Positions 9,215 to 17,463 of a DNA stretch of 64,000 nt are shown piece by piece. Numbering within the stretch: position 1 is the first letter of the stretch; each line of letters starts with the position of its first letter. The notes under the pieces were generated by a model, which was not told where the DNA came from, made no database searches, and saw only the letters and a list, made by a program, of their open reading frames with translations. Origin of the DNA: an uncultured Bryobacteraceae bacterium (GTDB lineage Bacteria; Acidobacteriota; Terriglobia; Bryobacterales; Bryobacteraceae); contig CALKXJ010000005.1 in NCBI GenBank assembly GCA_938003835.1, positions 62,001 through 126,000 on the forward strand, read 5' to 3'. The translations under genes were made by a program, and so were the position numbers.

Positions 9215-10678
9215 TTATGCCGCAAACTCCGCGCGCCGGTGGGCACTCTCAGCGAAGTCCCGCCCGGGCTTGCGCCCGACGGCGATCAGAGAGGTGGCCC
9301 CCCAGGGCAGCAGCCGGTCGATTCGCCGCCACAGCCAGACCAGGCGGTCGAACAACCAGAGCGCGGCGGGACTGATCGTCCGGCGCTTCAGCAGCCGGCC
9401 GGCCACCCACCAGCCCGGGCGCGAGACCCGGTTGAACTCGAGCAGCCGCTCGACGCGGAAGCCTGCCTGCTCCATTTTCCCGGAGAGCTCCCGGTGGCTG
9501 TAGCGCCGGAAGTGGCCGAGCGCCTCGTCGAGCGTCCCGTAGATCCGCTGGTCGTGCGGAACCAGAACGACGGCTCGCCCGCCCGGCCTGAGCGCAGTAA
9601 AGAGATTCCGCAGCGCGCCGAGGTCATCCTCGACGTGCTCGACCACGTTCAGGCAGACGACCGTGTCGACCCTGCCGGCCAGCGCTTGGAAGTCCTCGGC
9701 GCGGGCCAGATCCACGCGGCGGATCTCGAGATTGGGCCGGTGCTGAAGCCGGGTGCTGAGGCGCGCCAGGTGTTCGGGGTCGATATCGGTGGCGATATAG
9801 AGCCGGCGCCGGGGAGCCAGATGCCGGCTCAGATTGCCGATTCCAGCGCCGATCTCGAGCACCTCCTCGCCCAGGAAAGGCCGGATGGTGTCCGCCATCC
9901 ACCGGTTGAATCGCGGCGCGTTGGTGAAGGCCTCGAGAACCGCCGGTCCGGCGCCTTTATAGATGTCGCTCGACAGCCAGTAGCGGAGGATCACCCATAG
10001 AGCCGCGATCGCATCCCCGGCGCCGATTTTCTTGCCCTCCTCGTACGTCCGGCCGTGGTAGCTGATCGGAGTTTCATAGATCCTGACCTGCCGCTTGGCC
10101 AGTTTGATGGTGAGCTCCGGTTCGATTCCGAATCGGTCGCTCCGTAGCGGGATGCTTTTGAGCAGCGAAGTCCGGCAGGCTTTGTAGCACGTCCAGACGT
10201 CGGTGAGATTCAGATCCGAGGCGAGATTGCACACCGTGGTCAGGATCCGGTTCGCCAGAGAGTGCCAGAAATAGAGCACGCGGCGTTCGCCGGCCACGAG
10301 GAAGCGCGAACCGTAAACGGCGTCCGCCTTGCCTTCGAGGAGCGGCTTGAGCAGCTTGACGTAGTCGCGGGGATCGTACTCGAGATCCGCATCCTGAATG
10401 AGGCAAAACTCCCCGCGCGCCGCCTCGAGCGCCGTTCTGATCGCCGCGCCCTTGCCGCGATTGCCGCCGTGGCGGAGGAGCCGCACCTGTCCCGGCCAGC
10501 GCGCGAGCGCCTCTTCAGCCGCTTCGGCCGACCCGTCGGTCGAACCATCGTCGACGACGATGACCTCCCGATCGAGACCCTCCGGCAAAGGGGCGGCAAA
10601 GACGCGCTCCAGAATCGGGACGATGAACTCCTCTTCGTTGTATAAGGGAACCAGGATCGAGACAATCCGCGCCGTCAT
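9215..10678 (-). CDS. Family 2 glycosyltransferase fused to a SAM-dependent methyltransferase
   Basis: A 487-residue two-domain protein. Residues 1-235 are a GT-A glycosyltransferase (GT2, DPM1/DPG-synthase-like): SILVPLYNEEEF at 7-18, VVDDGSTDGS at 41-50, and the metal-binding D96-A-D98 in IQDADLEYDP. Residues 255-445 are a class I methyltransferase with motif I EIGAGIGNL at 275-283, an acidic strand end in TDIDPEH, and a post-motif LRPGGRAVVLVPHD. The GT domain probably transfers a sugar to a polyprenyl phosphate or glycan; the methyltransferase may modify the same product. No transmembrane helices follow the GT domain, unlike many DPM-like enzymes. It is a single gene with no operon partner on its strand. 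Confidence 0.88.
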   Translation of the reverse strand: MTARIVSILVPLYNEEEFIVPILERVFAAPLPEGLDREVIVVDDGSTDGSAEAAEEALARWPGQVRLLRHGGNRGKGAAIRTALEAARGEFCLIQDADLEYDPRDYVKLLKPLLEGKADAVYGSRFLVAGERRVLYFWHSLANRILTTVCNLASDLNLTDVWTCYKACRTSLLKSIPLRSDRFGIEPELTIKLAKRQVRIYETPISYHGRTYEEGKKIGAGDAIAALWVILRYWLSSDIYKGAGPAVLEAFTNAPRFNRWMADTIRPFLGEEVLEIGAGIGNLSRHLAPRRRLYIATDIDPEHLARLSTRLQHRPNLEIRRVDLARAEDFQALAGRVDTVVCLNVVEHVEDDLGALRNLFTALRPGGRAVVLVPHDQRIYGTLDEALGHFRRYSHRELSGKMEQAGFRVERLLEFNRVSRPGWWVAGRLLKRRTISPAALWLFDRLVWLWRRIDRLLPWGATSLIAVGRKPGRDFAESAHRRAEFAA

Positions 10679-10733
10679 GGGCCGGTTTTGGCCATTGTAC
10701 AGTGCGGCCCCGTTCTGGCTGCCGGCCGCCGTT

Positions 10734-11351
10734 TCAGCGCGGGTTGAGGATCTGCCCGCGCATCACCTGGTAGGCTTCGAGCTTGCCGTCGATGCCCTCG
10801 CCGGCGCGGACGAAGACGCGCGCGTGGACTTCGAGAATCGAGGCGTCGGCCGGGGCCCCGTCGAGCGTGTAGCGAGTGTCCTCGCGCAGCCGCAAGGTCT
10901 TCTTGCCGTCGCCCCGGGTCTTGAGCACCAGATGGTCCGGCCCGGACTCGAGCACGATGCCGGCAAAGGTCAGCCGGCCCCGCGGGAAGATGTGATCGAG
11001 CAGGTGGCGCTGAGCGTTCAGCGCACGGCGGTACTCGGCGGTCAGATCCACGCGGATCGAGGCCAGGATGTAGACGGTCACCGCCCGGCACTGGCCGGGC
11101 TCACCGCGCCGGTCGACAATCGCTTCGACGATATTGCCCGCCTGGACTTCCTCGGGCGGGATCCTCTTGCCGTCGCGAACGAAATAGGTGTCACTGTCGA
11201 AGCGGCAGCCCACCACCTGACGAGTCCGGCTGCTGAGATGGAAGCTGCCGGCGGGGTCCCACTGGAGCAGCTCGCCCCGGACGATCGCCACCGGCGGGCC
11301 CTCCTGAGCGGACAGCGCCAGCCCTGCCAGCGCCACGGCCAAGCGAAGCAT
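10734..11351 (-). CDS. Secreted protein of unknown function, DUF5666-like
   Basis: A 205-residue protein beginning with a signal peptide (MLRLAVALAGLALSAQEG). The mature part alternates short beta strands with phrases such as VRDGKRIPPEEVQAGNIVEA and RVFVRAGEGIDGKLEA, which resemble the repeated OB-like strands of DUF5666 proteins. ATG 11351 is chosen because it begins the signal peptide and follows a GGGGG-type ribosome binding site; an in-frame ATG 65 codons upstream gives a non-signal, low-quality extension overlapping the divergent methyltransferase gene. Role unknown, probably periplasmic. Confidence 0.65.
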   Translation of the reverse strand: MLRLAVALAGLALSAQEGPPVAIVRGELLQWDPAGSFHLSSRTRQVVGCRFDSDTYFVRDGKRIPPEEVQAGNIVEAIVDRRGEPGQCRAVTVYILASIRVDLTAEYRRALNAQRHLLDHIFPRGRLTFAGIVLESGPDHLVLKTRGDGKKTLRLREDTRYTLDGAPADASILEVHARVFVRAGEGIDGKLEAYQVMRGQILNPR

Positions 11352-11411
11352 TCTCGTGCCCCCTACACCCGCCAGTATAGCCCCGGGCGCGCTCGGGAAC
11401 CGACGATAATT

Positions 11412-12425
11412 GTGTTGACCGTGGAGGCCGATTCGCTTCGCGAGCTCTGGCACCGCTTCAAAGCGCGCCTGCGCGCGGCCGCTGCCGCCCGCCTCCGCCT
11501 GGAGTCGGCCGCTTACCGGCGCCGCCTCGAGGAGGAGATCCGGCATTACGAAAGTCTGTCAGCGGATGAAGGGCCCCCGTCGTTGATGGAGCCGGCCCCG
11601 CCCGTCTGGGAAGAGCTCCAGCAACGCGCCGCCGGCCTGATCCGGGAGCGGACCGGCAACGATCTGGTCGGCCACGTGGCTGCCCTGCTTAACCGGCGGC
11701 GCCCGACCCGGATGGTTTCACTCGGCTCCGGAGCGGGCGGTGTGGAACTCGCCATCGCGCGCGAAGCTTCCGGTGCGGAGATCCTGTGTGTTGACATCAA
11801 TGGCAAGGCGCTCGAGCGGGGCCGCCGTGCAGCCGCCGCCGAGGGACTGAACGTAGACTTTCTGGAAGCTGATCTGAACCGCGTGGAGCTCGAAGCCGGG
11901 GCGTTCGACGTGGTGTTTTGCCACGCCTCGCTTCATCATGTGCTCGAGCTCGAGCGCCTGATCGAAGAGGCTGCGCGCGCGCTGCGGCCGGGCGGGGCCC
12001 TCGTCGCCGTCGATGTCATCACCCGCAACGGCTACCGCATGTGGCCGGAGACCAGGCGGGTGGCGGGGCGCATCTTTGCGATCCTGCCCGAACGCTACCG
12101 GTTGAACCACACCGCCTATTTGCCCCGAAAACGCGTGGACGCCCGCCTCTGGGACGGCGACACGCGCTCGGCCGGCATGGAGTGCCTGCGCTCCGAAGAC
12201 GTCCTGCCGCTCTTAGGCCGGCGTTTCGAAGCCGTCTGGTTTGTGCCCTATTTTTCGCTCTGCCGCCGATTCTTCGATACGATGTACGGCCCCAACTACG
12301 ACCTCGCGCGTCCGCTTGACCGGGCAATCGTCGACTTTGTCTGGGAGCTCGACTGCCATCTCATCGCCGCCGGCCGGCTGCGGCCGGAGACCTTTTTTGG
12401 GATCTTCCGCCGCCGGAGCGGCTGA
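11412..12425 (+). CDS. Class I SAM-dependent methyltransferase
   Basis: A 337-residue protein. After an Arg/Ala-rich helical N-terminal part (about 1-95) it has motif I VSLGSGAGG (102-110), the strand-2 acidic residue in LCVDIN (Asp128), DVVFCHASLHHV as motif II, and ARALRPGGALVAVDV as motif III. The C-terminal part is rich in aromatic residues and may bind the substrate. The start is GTG 11412 or GTG 11421; both follow a GGGAA-like site weakly. It is divergent from the DUF5666-like gene (gap about 60 bases). The substrate is unknown; resemblance to lipid or glycan methyltransferases is only general. Confidence 0.75.
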   Translation: MLTVEADSLRELWHRFKARLRAAAAARLRLESAAYRRRLEEEIRHYESLSADEGPPSLMEPAPPVWEELQQRAAGLIRERTGNDLVGHVAALLNRRRPTRMVSLGSGAGGVELAIAREASGAEILCVDINGKALERGRRAAAAEGLNVDFLEADLNRVELEAGAFDVVFCHASLHHVLELERLIEEAARALRPGGALVAVDVITRNGYRMWPETRRVAGRIFAILPERYRLNHTAYLPRKRVDARLWDGDTRSAGMECLRSEDVLPLLGRRFEAVWFVPYFSLCRRFFDTMYGPNYDLARPLDRAIVDFVWELDCHLIAAGRLRPETFFGIFRRRSG

Positions 12426-12454
12426 GCAGGCACGGCAAGGCATAGACTGGAGAT

Positions 12455-13351
12455 ATGCCCGCCCTTTGGCTGGCGCTGGCGCTTCTGGGAGGCGGGCCGC
12501 CCGAGGTTAACCTCTCCGCCATCCTCGACCGGGTTTCCGAGGAGGCGGAGGCCTTTCTCAACCTGGCTCCCAGGATCATCGGGACCGAGACGTGGCACCA
12601 GCGCGTGCAGAAGCCCGCCAGACGCTTGCGGCTGCGTGTCGGCAAGAGCGCTCTGGAGCGGCCCGCCGCCCGGATCGAGGAACGGAGAATCGTATCCGAA
12701 TACGGCTTTGGCGAGTTCAAGGACTCCCCGGGCAGACTGCACGAGCTTCGCACGGTCGTCTCGGTTGACGGCCGCCCGGTGGCCGGGCAGGCGGAGGCGC
12801 GCCAGAGCCTGGCACTCGGGCTCAGCTCCGACGACGACCGGCAAAAGCGGCGCATGCTGAGCCAGTTTCAGAGGTACGGCCTCGCGGCGGCGGCCGTGGA
12901 TTTCGGACAACTTATTTTGCTGTTCACGCGGCGGGCGCTGGACTCTTACGAGTTCGAAATCCTGGGCGAGCGCCGCCTGGGGCCGCACGCGGCGCTGGCC
13001 CTGGCTTACCGGCAACGGCAGGGAGAGGCCGCCTTCACGATTTTCGAAGGCAACCGGACCCATCGAGTGCCACTCCAGGGCGAGCTCTGGGTGCGCCAGG
13101 GCGACCCCACCCCGCTGCGGATTTCGCTTCAGGCGGCCTTCCACGACGGCAAACATCAGATCGAGCACCGGGCCAGTGTCGAATATTTTGCAAGTGCCTA
13201 CGGGCTGGTGCTGCCAGCCTCCGTTCACTATCAGAAGCTGGCCGACGGCGAGCCCATTGTCGAGCATCTGGCCACCTACAGCGACTTCCGGATGTTCAAG
13301 GCAGACACGGAGATACGCTTCGAGGCAGCACCGGCCCGGCCGGTTCCGTAG
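12455..13351 (+). CDS. Hypothetical secreted protein
   Basis: 298 residues with a short hydrophobic N-terminus (MPALWLALALLGGG) that could be a signal peptide, preceded by a GGAG ribosome binding site. The rest is a soluble alpha/beta protein with no motif that I recognise. Sequences such as GELWVRQGDPTPLRI and HRASVEYFASAYGLVLPAS suggest a beta-rich fold resembling outer-membrane-lipoprotein-sorting-like proteins, but this is only an impression. It lies 29 bases after the methyltransferase gene on the same strand and may be co-transcribed. A strong hairpin follows it at 13369-13392. Confidence 0.6.
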   Translation: MPALWLALALLGGGPPEVNLSAILDRVSEEAEAFLNLAPRIIGTETWHQRVQKPARRLRLRVGKSALERPAARIEERRIVSEYGFGEFKDSPGRLHELRTVVSVDGRPVAGQAEARQSLALGLSSDDDRQKRRMLSQFQRYGLAAAAVDFGQLILLFTRRALDSYEFEILGERRLGPHAALALAYRQRQGEAAFTIFEGNRTHRVPLQGELWVRQGDPTPLRISLQAAFHDGKHQIEHRASVEYFASAYGLVLPASVHYQKLADGEPIVEHLATYSDFRMFKADTEIRFEAAPARPVP

Positions 13352-13368
13352 GCCTCCGCTTTAGGCGG

Positions 13369-13392
13369 CCCGCAGGGGGGAAGGCCTGCGGG
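13369..13392 (+). terminator. Perfect 8-bp hairpin after the hypothetical gene
   Basis: CCCGCAGG (13369-13376) and CCTGCGGG (13385-13392) form a perfect GC-rich stem with an 8-base purine loop, 17 bases after the stop codon at 13351. The following bases (TATGGATTTC) are only weakly T-rich, so it is a terminator-like hairpin and not a textbook intrinsic terminator. Confidence 0.45.
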
Positions 13393-13432
13393 TATGGATT
13401 TCTGAAAGGTCATCTCGTGTCTGGTGAGTGTG

Positions 13433-13471
13433 CTACAATTTTTTGTAGACTGGAGGCTGGGCCAGTCTACA
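13433..13471 (+). promoter_or_regulatory. Overlapping inverted repeats with -10-like box upstream of the TonB gene
   Basis: A TACAAT box (13434-13439) sits inside CTACAA (13433-13438), which is complementary to TTGTAG (13443-13448). The TTGTAG in turn overlaps the left arm of a perfect 10-bp inverted repeat, TGTAGACTGG (13444-13453) and CCAGTCTACA (13462-13471), with an 8-base loop. The two hairpins are mutually exclusive. If TACAAT is a -10 element, the larger hairpin would form the very 5' end of the mRNA; otherwise it could be an operator. No clear -35 box lies at the expected distance. Confidence 0.45.
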
Positions 13472-13540
13472 TTTTGCGCAACCGGCGGCGACAGTTGGGC
13501 GTCTGAGGAGGCGAGAGAATACTATCCTGTCGCTGATCGG

Positions 13541-14809
13541 ATGGGTGCCATGATGTCGGAGCGGTCGAACAGTCAGCATCCGGAGACGAATCCGAAGGTA
13601 GCGCGTCAGGAGAGGGGCGCGCCCGAGTTTCTTGCGTTCCCGCAATCGAAGCCCTGGTTGTTCAGCTTCTTTGCCAACCTGAAGGAGTTCTTTTTTCCTC
13701 CCAACGAGCCGCCGCTGGTAATCACTTCGCGGCCGGTTTCCCCGAAGGAGTTGGGCGCGGGAGCCTTTATCTACTCGCCGAACCTCGACGCGGAGAGCTC
13801 CGGATCCAGCCCGCGGCGGAGTTCCGCCTTCCAGCCCGGCGTCTCGGTGGATAGCGACCACCTGGCGCGGCTGGCCGCGACCGGCACGGAGGTGCCCTGG
13901 TACGTCGAGTTTTACGAGAACGTACGGGACTACTTCTTCGCGCCAAAACTGCCGCCGCTCGAAGTGACATCCAAGCCGGTTCAGGTCAAGAGCATCTGGG
14001 GCTTTTCTTCCGGCTACCAGAAACGGGCCGGCCTGATCACGGCGAGCCTCCACGTCGGCGCGGTGGCGATCCTGTTCCTGCTGGGCTCCAGCCACATCAT
14101 CAAAGAGGAGCCGAAAGTCGCCGTTACGCTCATTGCGCCGGACATCGACATCGCCCCATATGTGCCGAAGGTGCCCAAACCCAAAGAGATGGGCGGCGGA
14201 GGGGGCGGCGGCGACCGCTCTCCGACGCCTCCGAGCAAGGGCCAGTTGCCCAGGGCGGACGTGCGGCAGTTCGTGCCGCCTGCGGCGGTGGTGTACAATC
14301 CCGCCCCCAAGCTCGTGATGGAGCCGACCATCGTCGTTCCGCCGGAAGTGCCGCTTCCGAAGGTGAACATAAACGCCTGGGGTGACCCGCTTGCCAAAAT
14401 TGGCCCCCCGTCGAGCGGCCCGGGATCCGGCGGCGGCATCGGCACCGGTTCGGGTGGAGGCGTTGGCTCGGGTCGCGGCCCGGGCTTCGGGCCCGGCGAA
14501 GGCGGGGGCGTCGGCGGCGGCGTCTACCGGATCGGCGGCGGCGTGACAGCCCCCACTCTGATCCATAAAGTCGAGCCGGAGTACTCGGAAGAGGCCCGCA
14601 AGGCCAAGTTCCAGGGCACTGTCGTCCTCTACGTCGTGGTGGATGAGAAAGGAATGCCCAGGGACATCCGTGTCGTCAAGCCGCTCGGCCTCGGCCTGGA
14701 CGAGAAAGCGGTCGAGGCAGTCGAGAAGTGGCGGTTCCGGCCCGGCTACCTCAATGGCAAAGCCGTCGCGGTGGCCGCGACGGTCGAGGTGAACTTCCGC
14801 CTCCTGTAG
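13541..14809 (+). CDS. TonB family protein with duplicated N-terminal cytoplasmic motif
   Basis: 422 residues. The C-terminal 80 residues are a TonB domain (TLIHKVEPEYSEEARKAKF, VVLYVVVDEKG, AVEKWRFRPGYLNGK), which transmits energy to outer membrane receptors. A single transmembrane helix lies at about 164-183, unusually far from the N-terminus, and is followed by a Gly- and Pro-rich periplasmic spacer (GGGGGGGDRS and GSGGGIGTGSGGG runs). The cytoplasmic N-terminus holds two copies of the pattern PWxxxFxxNxxxxFFxPxxPPLxxTSxPVxxK (38-70 and 119-151). The start is ATG 13541; ATG 13550, 13553 and GTG 13424 are also in frame. GTG 13424 would begin upstream of the inverted repeats. It has no ExbB/ExbD partner here; those lie at 18321-20064. 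Confidence 0.85.
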   Translation: MGAMMSERSNSQHPETNPKVARQERGAPEFLAFPQSKPWLFSFFANLKEFFFPPNEPPLVITSRPVSPKELGAGAFIYSPNLDAESSGSSPRRSSAFQPGVSVDSDHLARLAATGTEVPWYVEFYENVRDYFFAPKLPPLEVTSKPVQVKSIWGFSSGYQKRAGLITASLHVGAVAILFLLGSSHIIKEEPKVAVTLIAPDIDIAPYVPKVPKPKEMGGGGGGGDRSPTPPSKGQLPRADVRQFVPPAAVVYNPAPKLVMEPTIVVPPEVPLPKVNINAWGDPLAKIGPPSSGPGSGGGIGTGSGGGVGSGRGPGFGPGEGGGVGGGVYRIGGGVTAPTLIHKVEPEYSEEARKAKFQGTVVLYVVVDEKGMPRDIRVVKPLGLGLDEKAVEAVEKWRFRPGYLNGKAVAVAATVEVNFRLL

Positions 14810-14815
14810 GCCGGC

Positions 14816-15124
14816 TCATTCCGGGCTGATCGATCGCAAGTAATCGTAGCTGTAGATGCCCGTGTTGTGCCCGTCGCTCCAGCGGATCCTTATGGCGTAG
14901 TTGCCCACCGGCTCTACTTCGACAATCTTCAGGGCCGGCTGGAACATGGGGAACGGGGAGGCCTCCGGCGCCGGGCCGTGCGCGCCCGTGCAGGTGGCGC
15001 AGGGACAGCGGTCCCGCAGATACTTCAGACTGTAATGACTCCGGCGGCCGTCGCCCCACTCGATCGTAATCCCTTTAGACTTGGAGACCGCGACATGCTT
15101 CGGATCGTTCGGCCCGCTCATCAT
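14816..15124 (-). CDS. DUF971 domain protein (GBBH-like N-terminal domain)
   Basis: A 102-residue stand-alone DUF971 protein. Visible family features are IEWGDGRRSHYSLKYLRDRC near residues 20-40, the cysteine cluster CPCATC, and the closing IRWSDGHNTGIYSYDYLR. The same domain forms the zinc-binding N-terminus of gamma-butyrobetaine hydroxylases and has been linked to iron-sulfur protein maturation in some bacteria. The start ATG overlaps the stop of the relA/spoT gene by four bases (ATGA at 15121-15124), so it is translated with it. A second ATG directly follows. It converges on the TonB gene with a 6-base gap. Confidence 0.85.
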   Translation of the reverse strand: MMSGPNDPKHVAVSKSKGITIEWGDGRRSHYSLKYLRDRCPCATCTGAHGPAPEASPFPMFQPALKIVEVEPVGNYAIRIRWSDGHNTGIYSYDYLRSISPE

Positions 15125-17358
15125 TGCACCCGTTCGATATCGCGCACCCCGGAGATGCGCCGCATGGCAGAGGCCACGCGCTGATACTGCTTCTTGTCCC
15201 GGATCTCGATCGTCATCTCGATGACGGCGCTGCCGTCTCCCCGTTTGTTGTCGGCTCGCGCCTCGAGGCTGCGGATGTTGCTGTTCTCCTTGAAAAGCAC
15301 CGAGGTGAGCTGGTTGAGCATGCCGGGCCGGTCCTCGGCATAAACCATCAGCTTCACGCCGAAGGTTTCATCCGACTTGCGGGCCCACTCAACGTCAATC
15401 CGCCGCTCGGCTTCGTACATGAGACTCTGCACGTTCCGGCAGGTTGCCGCGTGCACCGCCACCCCCTTGCCGCGGGTGATGTAGCCGACGATGGCTTCTC
15501 CGCGGATGGGGTTGCAGCATTTCGAGAGGTACACCATGACGTCGTTCATTCCCCGGACGGTCACCACCACATCCCCGGCAGCCTTCTCTCCGGGAGGGTG
15601 GGACGCGGCCGGCGCCGTTTTCGGCGCCTCAGCAGGTTCAAGGGGAAGCTGTCCGGGAGCCAGTTTCTGAAGGACCTGCCGGGCCGAGTACTTGCCGTAG
15701 CCGAGCGCGGCATAGAGGTCTTCGATCTTGCTGCACCCGTACTCCGCCGCCACCCGTTCGAAGTCCGCCCGGCTCACCCGCGCCAACTGCACCCCGAGGC
15801 GCTTGGCCTCCTTTTCGAAATACTTACGGCCGATCTCGACGGCCTTCTCGTGTTCGGCAGCTTTGATGACTTGCCGGATCTTGTTGCGGGCTCGGGAGGT
15901 CTTGACCAGAGCCAGCCAGTCCCGGCTGGGCATGTGTCCGGGTTGGGTGAGGATCTCGACGACATCGCCATTCTTGAGGTTGTAGCGAAGCGGAACAATC
16001 CTGCCGTTCACCTTGGCGCCGACGCAGGTATGGCCCACGTCGCTATGGATGGCGTAGGCGAAGTCAATGGGCGTGGCGCCCCGCGGCAGCGCGATCACCT
16101 TGCCCTTGGGGGTGAAGCAGTAAACCTCCTCCGGGTAAAGGTCCACCTTGAGGGTGGACATGAAATCGCCCGGGTCGCGCATCTCGCGCTGCCATTCGAC
16201 GAGCTGCCGCAACCAGGCGATCTGGTGCTCGTCCGGTCCGCTGTCCTTCACGCCCTCTTTGTATTTCCAGTGGGCAGCGATTCCCTCCTCGGCGATGCGG
16301 TGCATCGCCTCGGTCCGGATCTGAACTTCGAAGGGCTGCCCTCCCGGCCCGATGACCGAAGTGTGAAGCGACTGGTATCGATTGTTCCGGGGGATGGCAA
16401 TGAAGTCCTTGATCCGGCCGGGGATCGGGCGCCACTCGTGGTGGACGATTCCGAGCGCGGCGTAGCAGTTCTTTACCGAGTCGGTGATCACCCGGACCGC
16501 CAGCAGGTCGTAGACCTCGTCGAGAGGGATCTTGCGCTGCTTCATCTTGCGGTACACCGAGTAAGCCCCCTTCACTCGGCCCTCGACCCGCGCCGGGATG
16601 CCCTCCTCGGCCAACTTGGTCTCGATGTGCCGCCGGATCTGGTCTAGAAACTCTTCGCTGGCGGGGCGCTTCAGTTCAATGGCGCGAGTGATCTCGGCGT
16701 AGGCTTCCGGCTCCAGGTACCGGAAGCCCAGATCTTCGAGCTCGCCGCGAATCCGCCCCATGCCCAGGCGGTTGGCAATCGGAGCGTAAATCTCCAGAGT
16801 CTCGAGCGCAATCCGCTCCTGCTCCTCCCGCGTCATGTGGCCGAGCGTCTGCATGTTGTGCAGCCTGTCGGCCAGCTTCACCAGGATCACGCGGATATCG
16901 CTGACCATGGCCAGCAGCATCTTCCGGAAACTCTCGGCCTGGCGCTGCTCGGGCGAGTAGATGTCGAGTTTGCTGAGTTTGGTGACGCCGTCCACGCAAC
17001 GGGCAACCGCCTCGCCGAATTCCCGCCGCAGTTCCTCCAGCGTGACCGGGGCGTCCTCGAGGATGTCGTGCAGCAGCGCGGTTTCTAGGCCGACCAGGTC
17101 CATCCGGAGATCGGCCAGCGTGAGAGCAACGTTCAAAGGGTGGATCAGATACGGCTCGCCCGAGCGCCGCTTCTGTCTGGCGTGATGCCGCGCGGCGAAC
17201 TCAAAGGCCTTCCGCAGCGGCGCGGAGTCCTCCTGCGGGCGGTCGGTGCGGAATTTCGCTTCGAGCTGCTCGTATAGCCTTGCGATCTGCTCCGGTACGC
17301 ACATCTCGCCCGGGCTCGTCGGGCCCTCTTCCGGAGCGCTGGGGGACATCTCTGACAC
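15121..17358 (-). CDS. Bifunctional (p)ppGpp synthetase/hydrolase, RelA/SpoT family
   Basis: Stringent response enzyme, 745 residues. The N-terminal HD hydrolase domain looks intact: HP at 73-74, the HDILED box at 97-102, and KLADRLHNM at 161-169. The synthetase domain follows (about 240-365) with VKGAYSVYRKMKQR, YDLLAVRV, GRIKDFIAIPRNNRYQSLHT and FEVQIRTEAMHRIAEEG, all of which suggest activity. TGS (about 390-450) and a C-terminal ACT domain end the protein. Because both catalytic cores are complete this is probably the long bifunctional Rel. The DUF971 gene is coupled downstream. Confidence 0.95.
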   Translation of the reverse strand: MSEMSPSAPEEGPTSPGEMCVPEQIARLYEQLEAKFRTDRPQEDSAPLRKAFEFAARHHARQKRRSGEPYLIHPLNVALTLADLRMDLVGLETALLHDILEDAPVTLEELRREFGEAVARCVDGVTKLSKLDIYSPEQRQAESFRKMLLAMVSDIRVILVKLADRLHNMQTLGHMTREEQERIALETLEIYAPIANRLGMGRIRGELEDLGFRYLEPEAYAEITRAIELKRPASEEFLDQIRRHIETKLAEEGIPARVEGRVKGAYSVYRKMKQRKIPLDEVYDLLAVRVITDSVKNCYAALGIVHHEWRPIPGRIKDFIAIPRNNRYQSLHTSVIGPGGQPFEVQIRTEAMHRIAEEGIAAHWKYKEGVKDSGPDEHQIAWLRQLVEWQREMRDPGDFMSTLKVDLYPEEVYCFTPKGKVIALPRGATPIDFAYAIHSDVGHTCVGAKVNGRIVPLRYNLKNGDVVEILTQPGHMPSRDWLALVKTSRARNKIRQVIKAAEHEKAVEIGRKYFEKEAKRLGVQLARVSRADFERVAAEYGCSKIEDLYAALGYGKYSARQVLQKLAPGQLPLEPAEAPKTAPAASHPPGEKAAGDVVVTVRGMNDVMVYLSKCCNPIRGEAIVGYITRGKGVAVHAATCRNVQSLMYEAERRIDVEWARKSDETFGVKLMVYAEDRPGMLNQLTSVLFKENSNIRSLEARADNKRGDGSAVIEMTIEIRDKKQYQRVASAMRRISGVRDIERVQ

Positions 17359-17410
17359 TAGATTAGCGTTACCGGGCGGGAAAGGTCCAGCGTGAGACCC
17401 GAGGAGGGAT

Positions 17411-17442
17411 GGGCTGCCCGCCAGTCTTCCGGCGAGCAGCCC
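17411..17442 (-). terminator. Hairpin between the TPR gene and relA/spoT
   Basis: GGGCTGC (17411-17417) pairs with GCAGCCC (17436-17442); after a single mismatch, an inner CGCC (17419-17422) pairs with GGCG (17431-17434) around an 8-base loop. It lies 21 bases beyond the stop of the TPR lipoprotein gene on the minus strand. There is no T-run after it, so it may pause or attenuate transcription, not terminate it fully, before relA/spoT. Confidence 0.4.
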
Positions 17443-17463
17443 TCGCCATGAGAGGAGGAAAAT

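Noticed and set aside
10398-11411. Long 5' extension of the methyltransferase frame
   Set aside because: Overlaps the opposite-strand glycosyltransferase and DUF5666-like genes, and its composition is nonsense-like; the true start is GTG 11412 or 11421.
14180-14540. GGC/GGT-rich repeats that look like a tandem repeat array
   Set aside because: These encode the Gly-rich spacer of the TonB protein; they are low-complexity coding sequence and not a CRISPR array or satellite.
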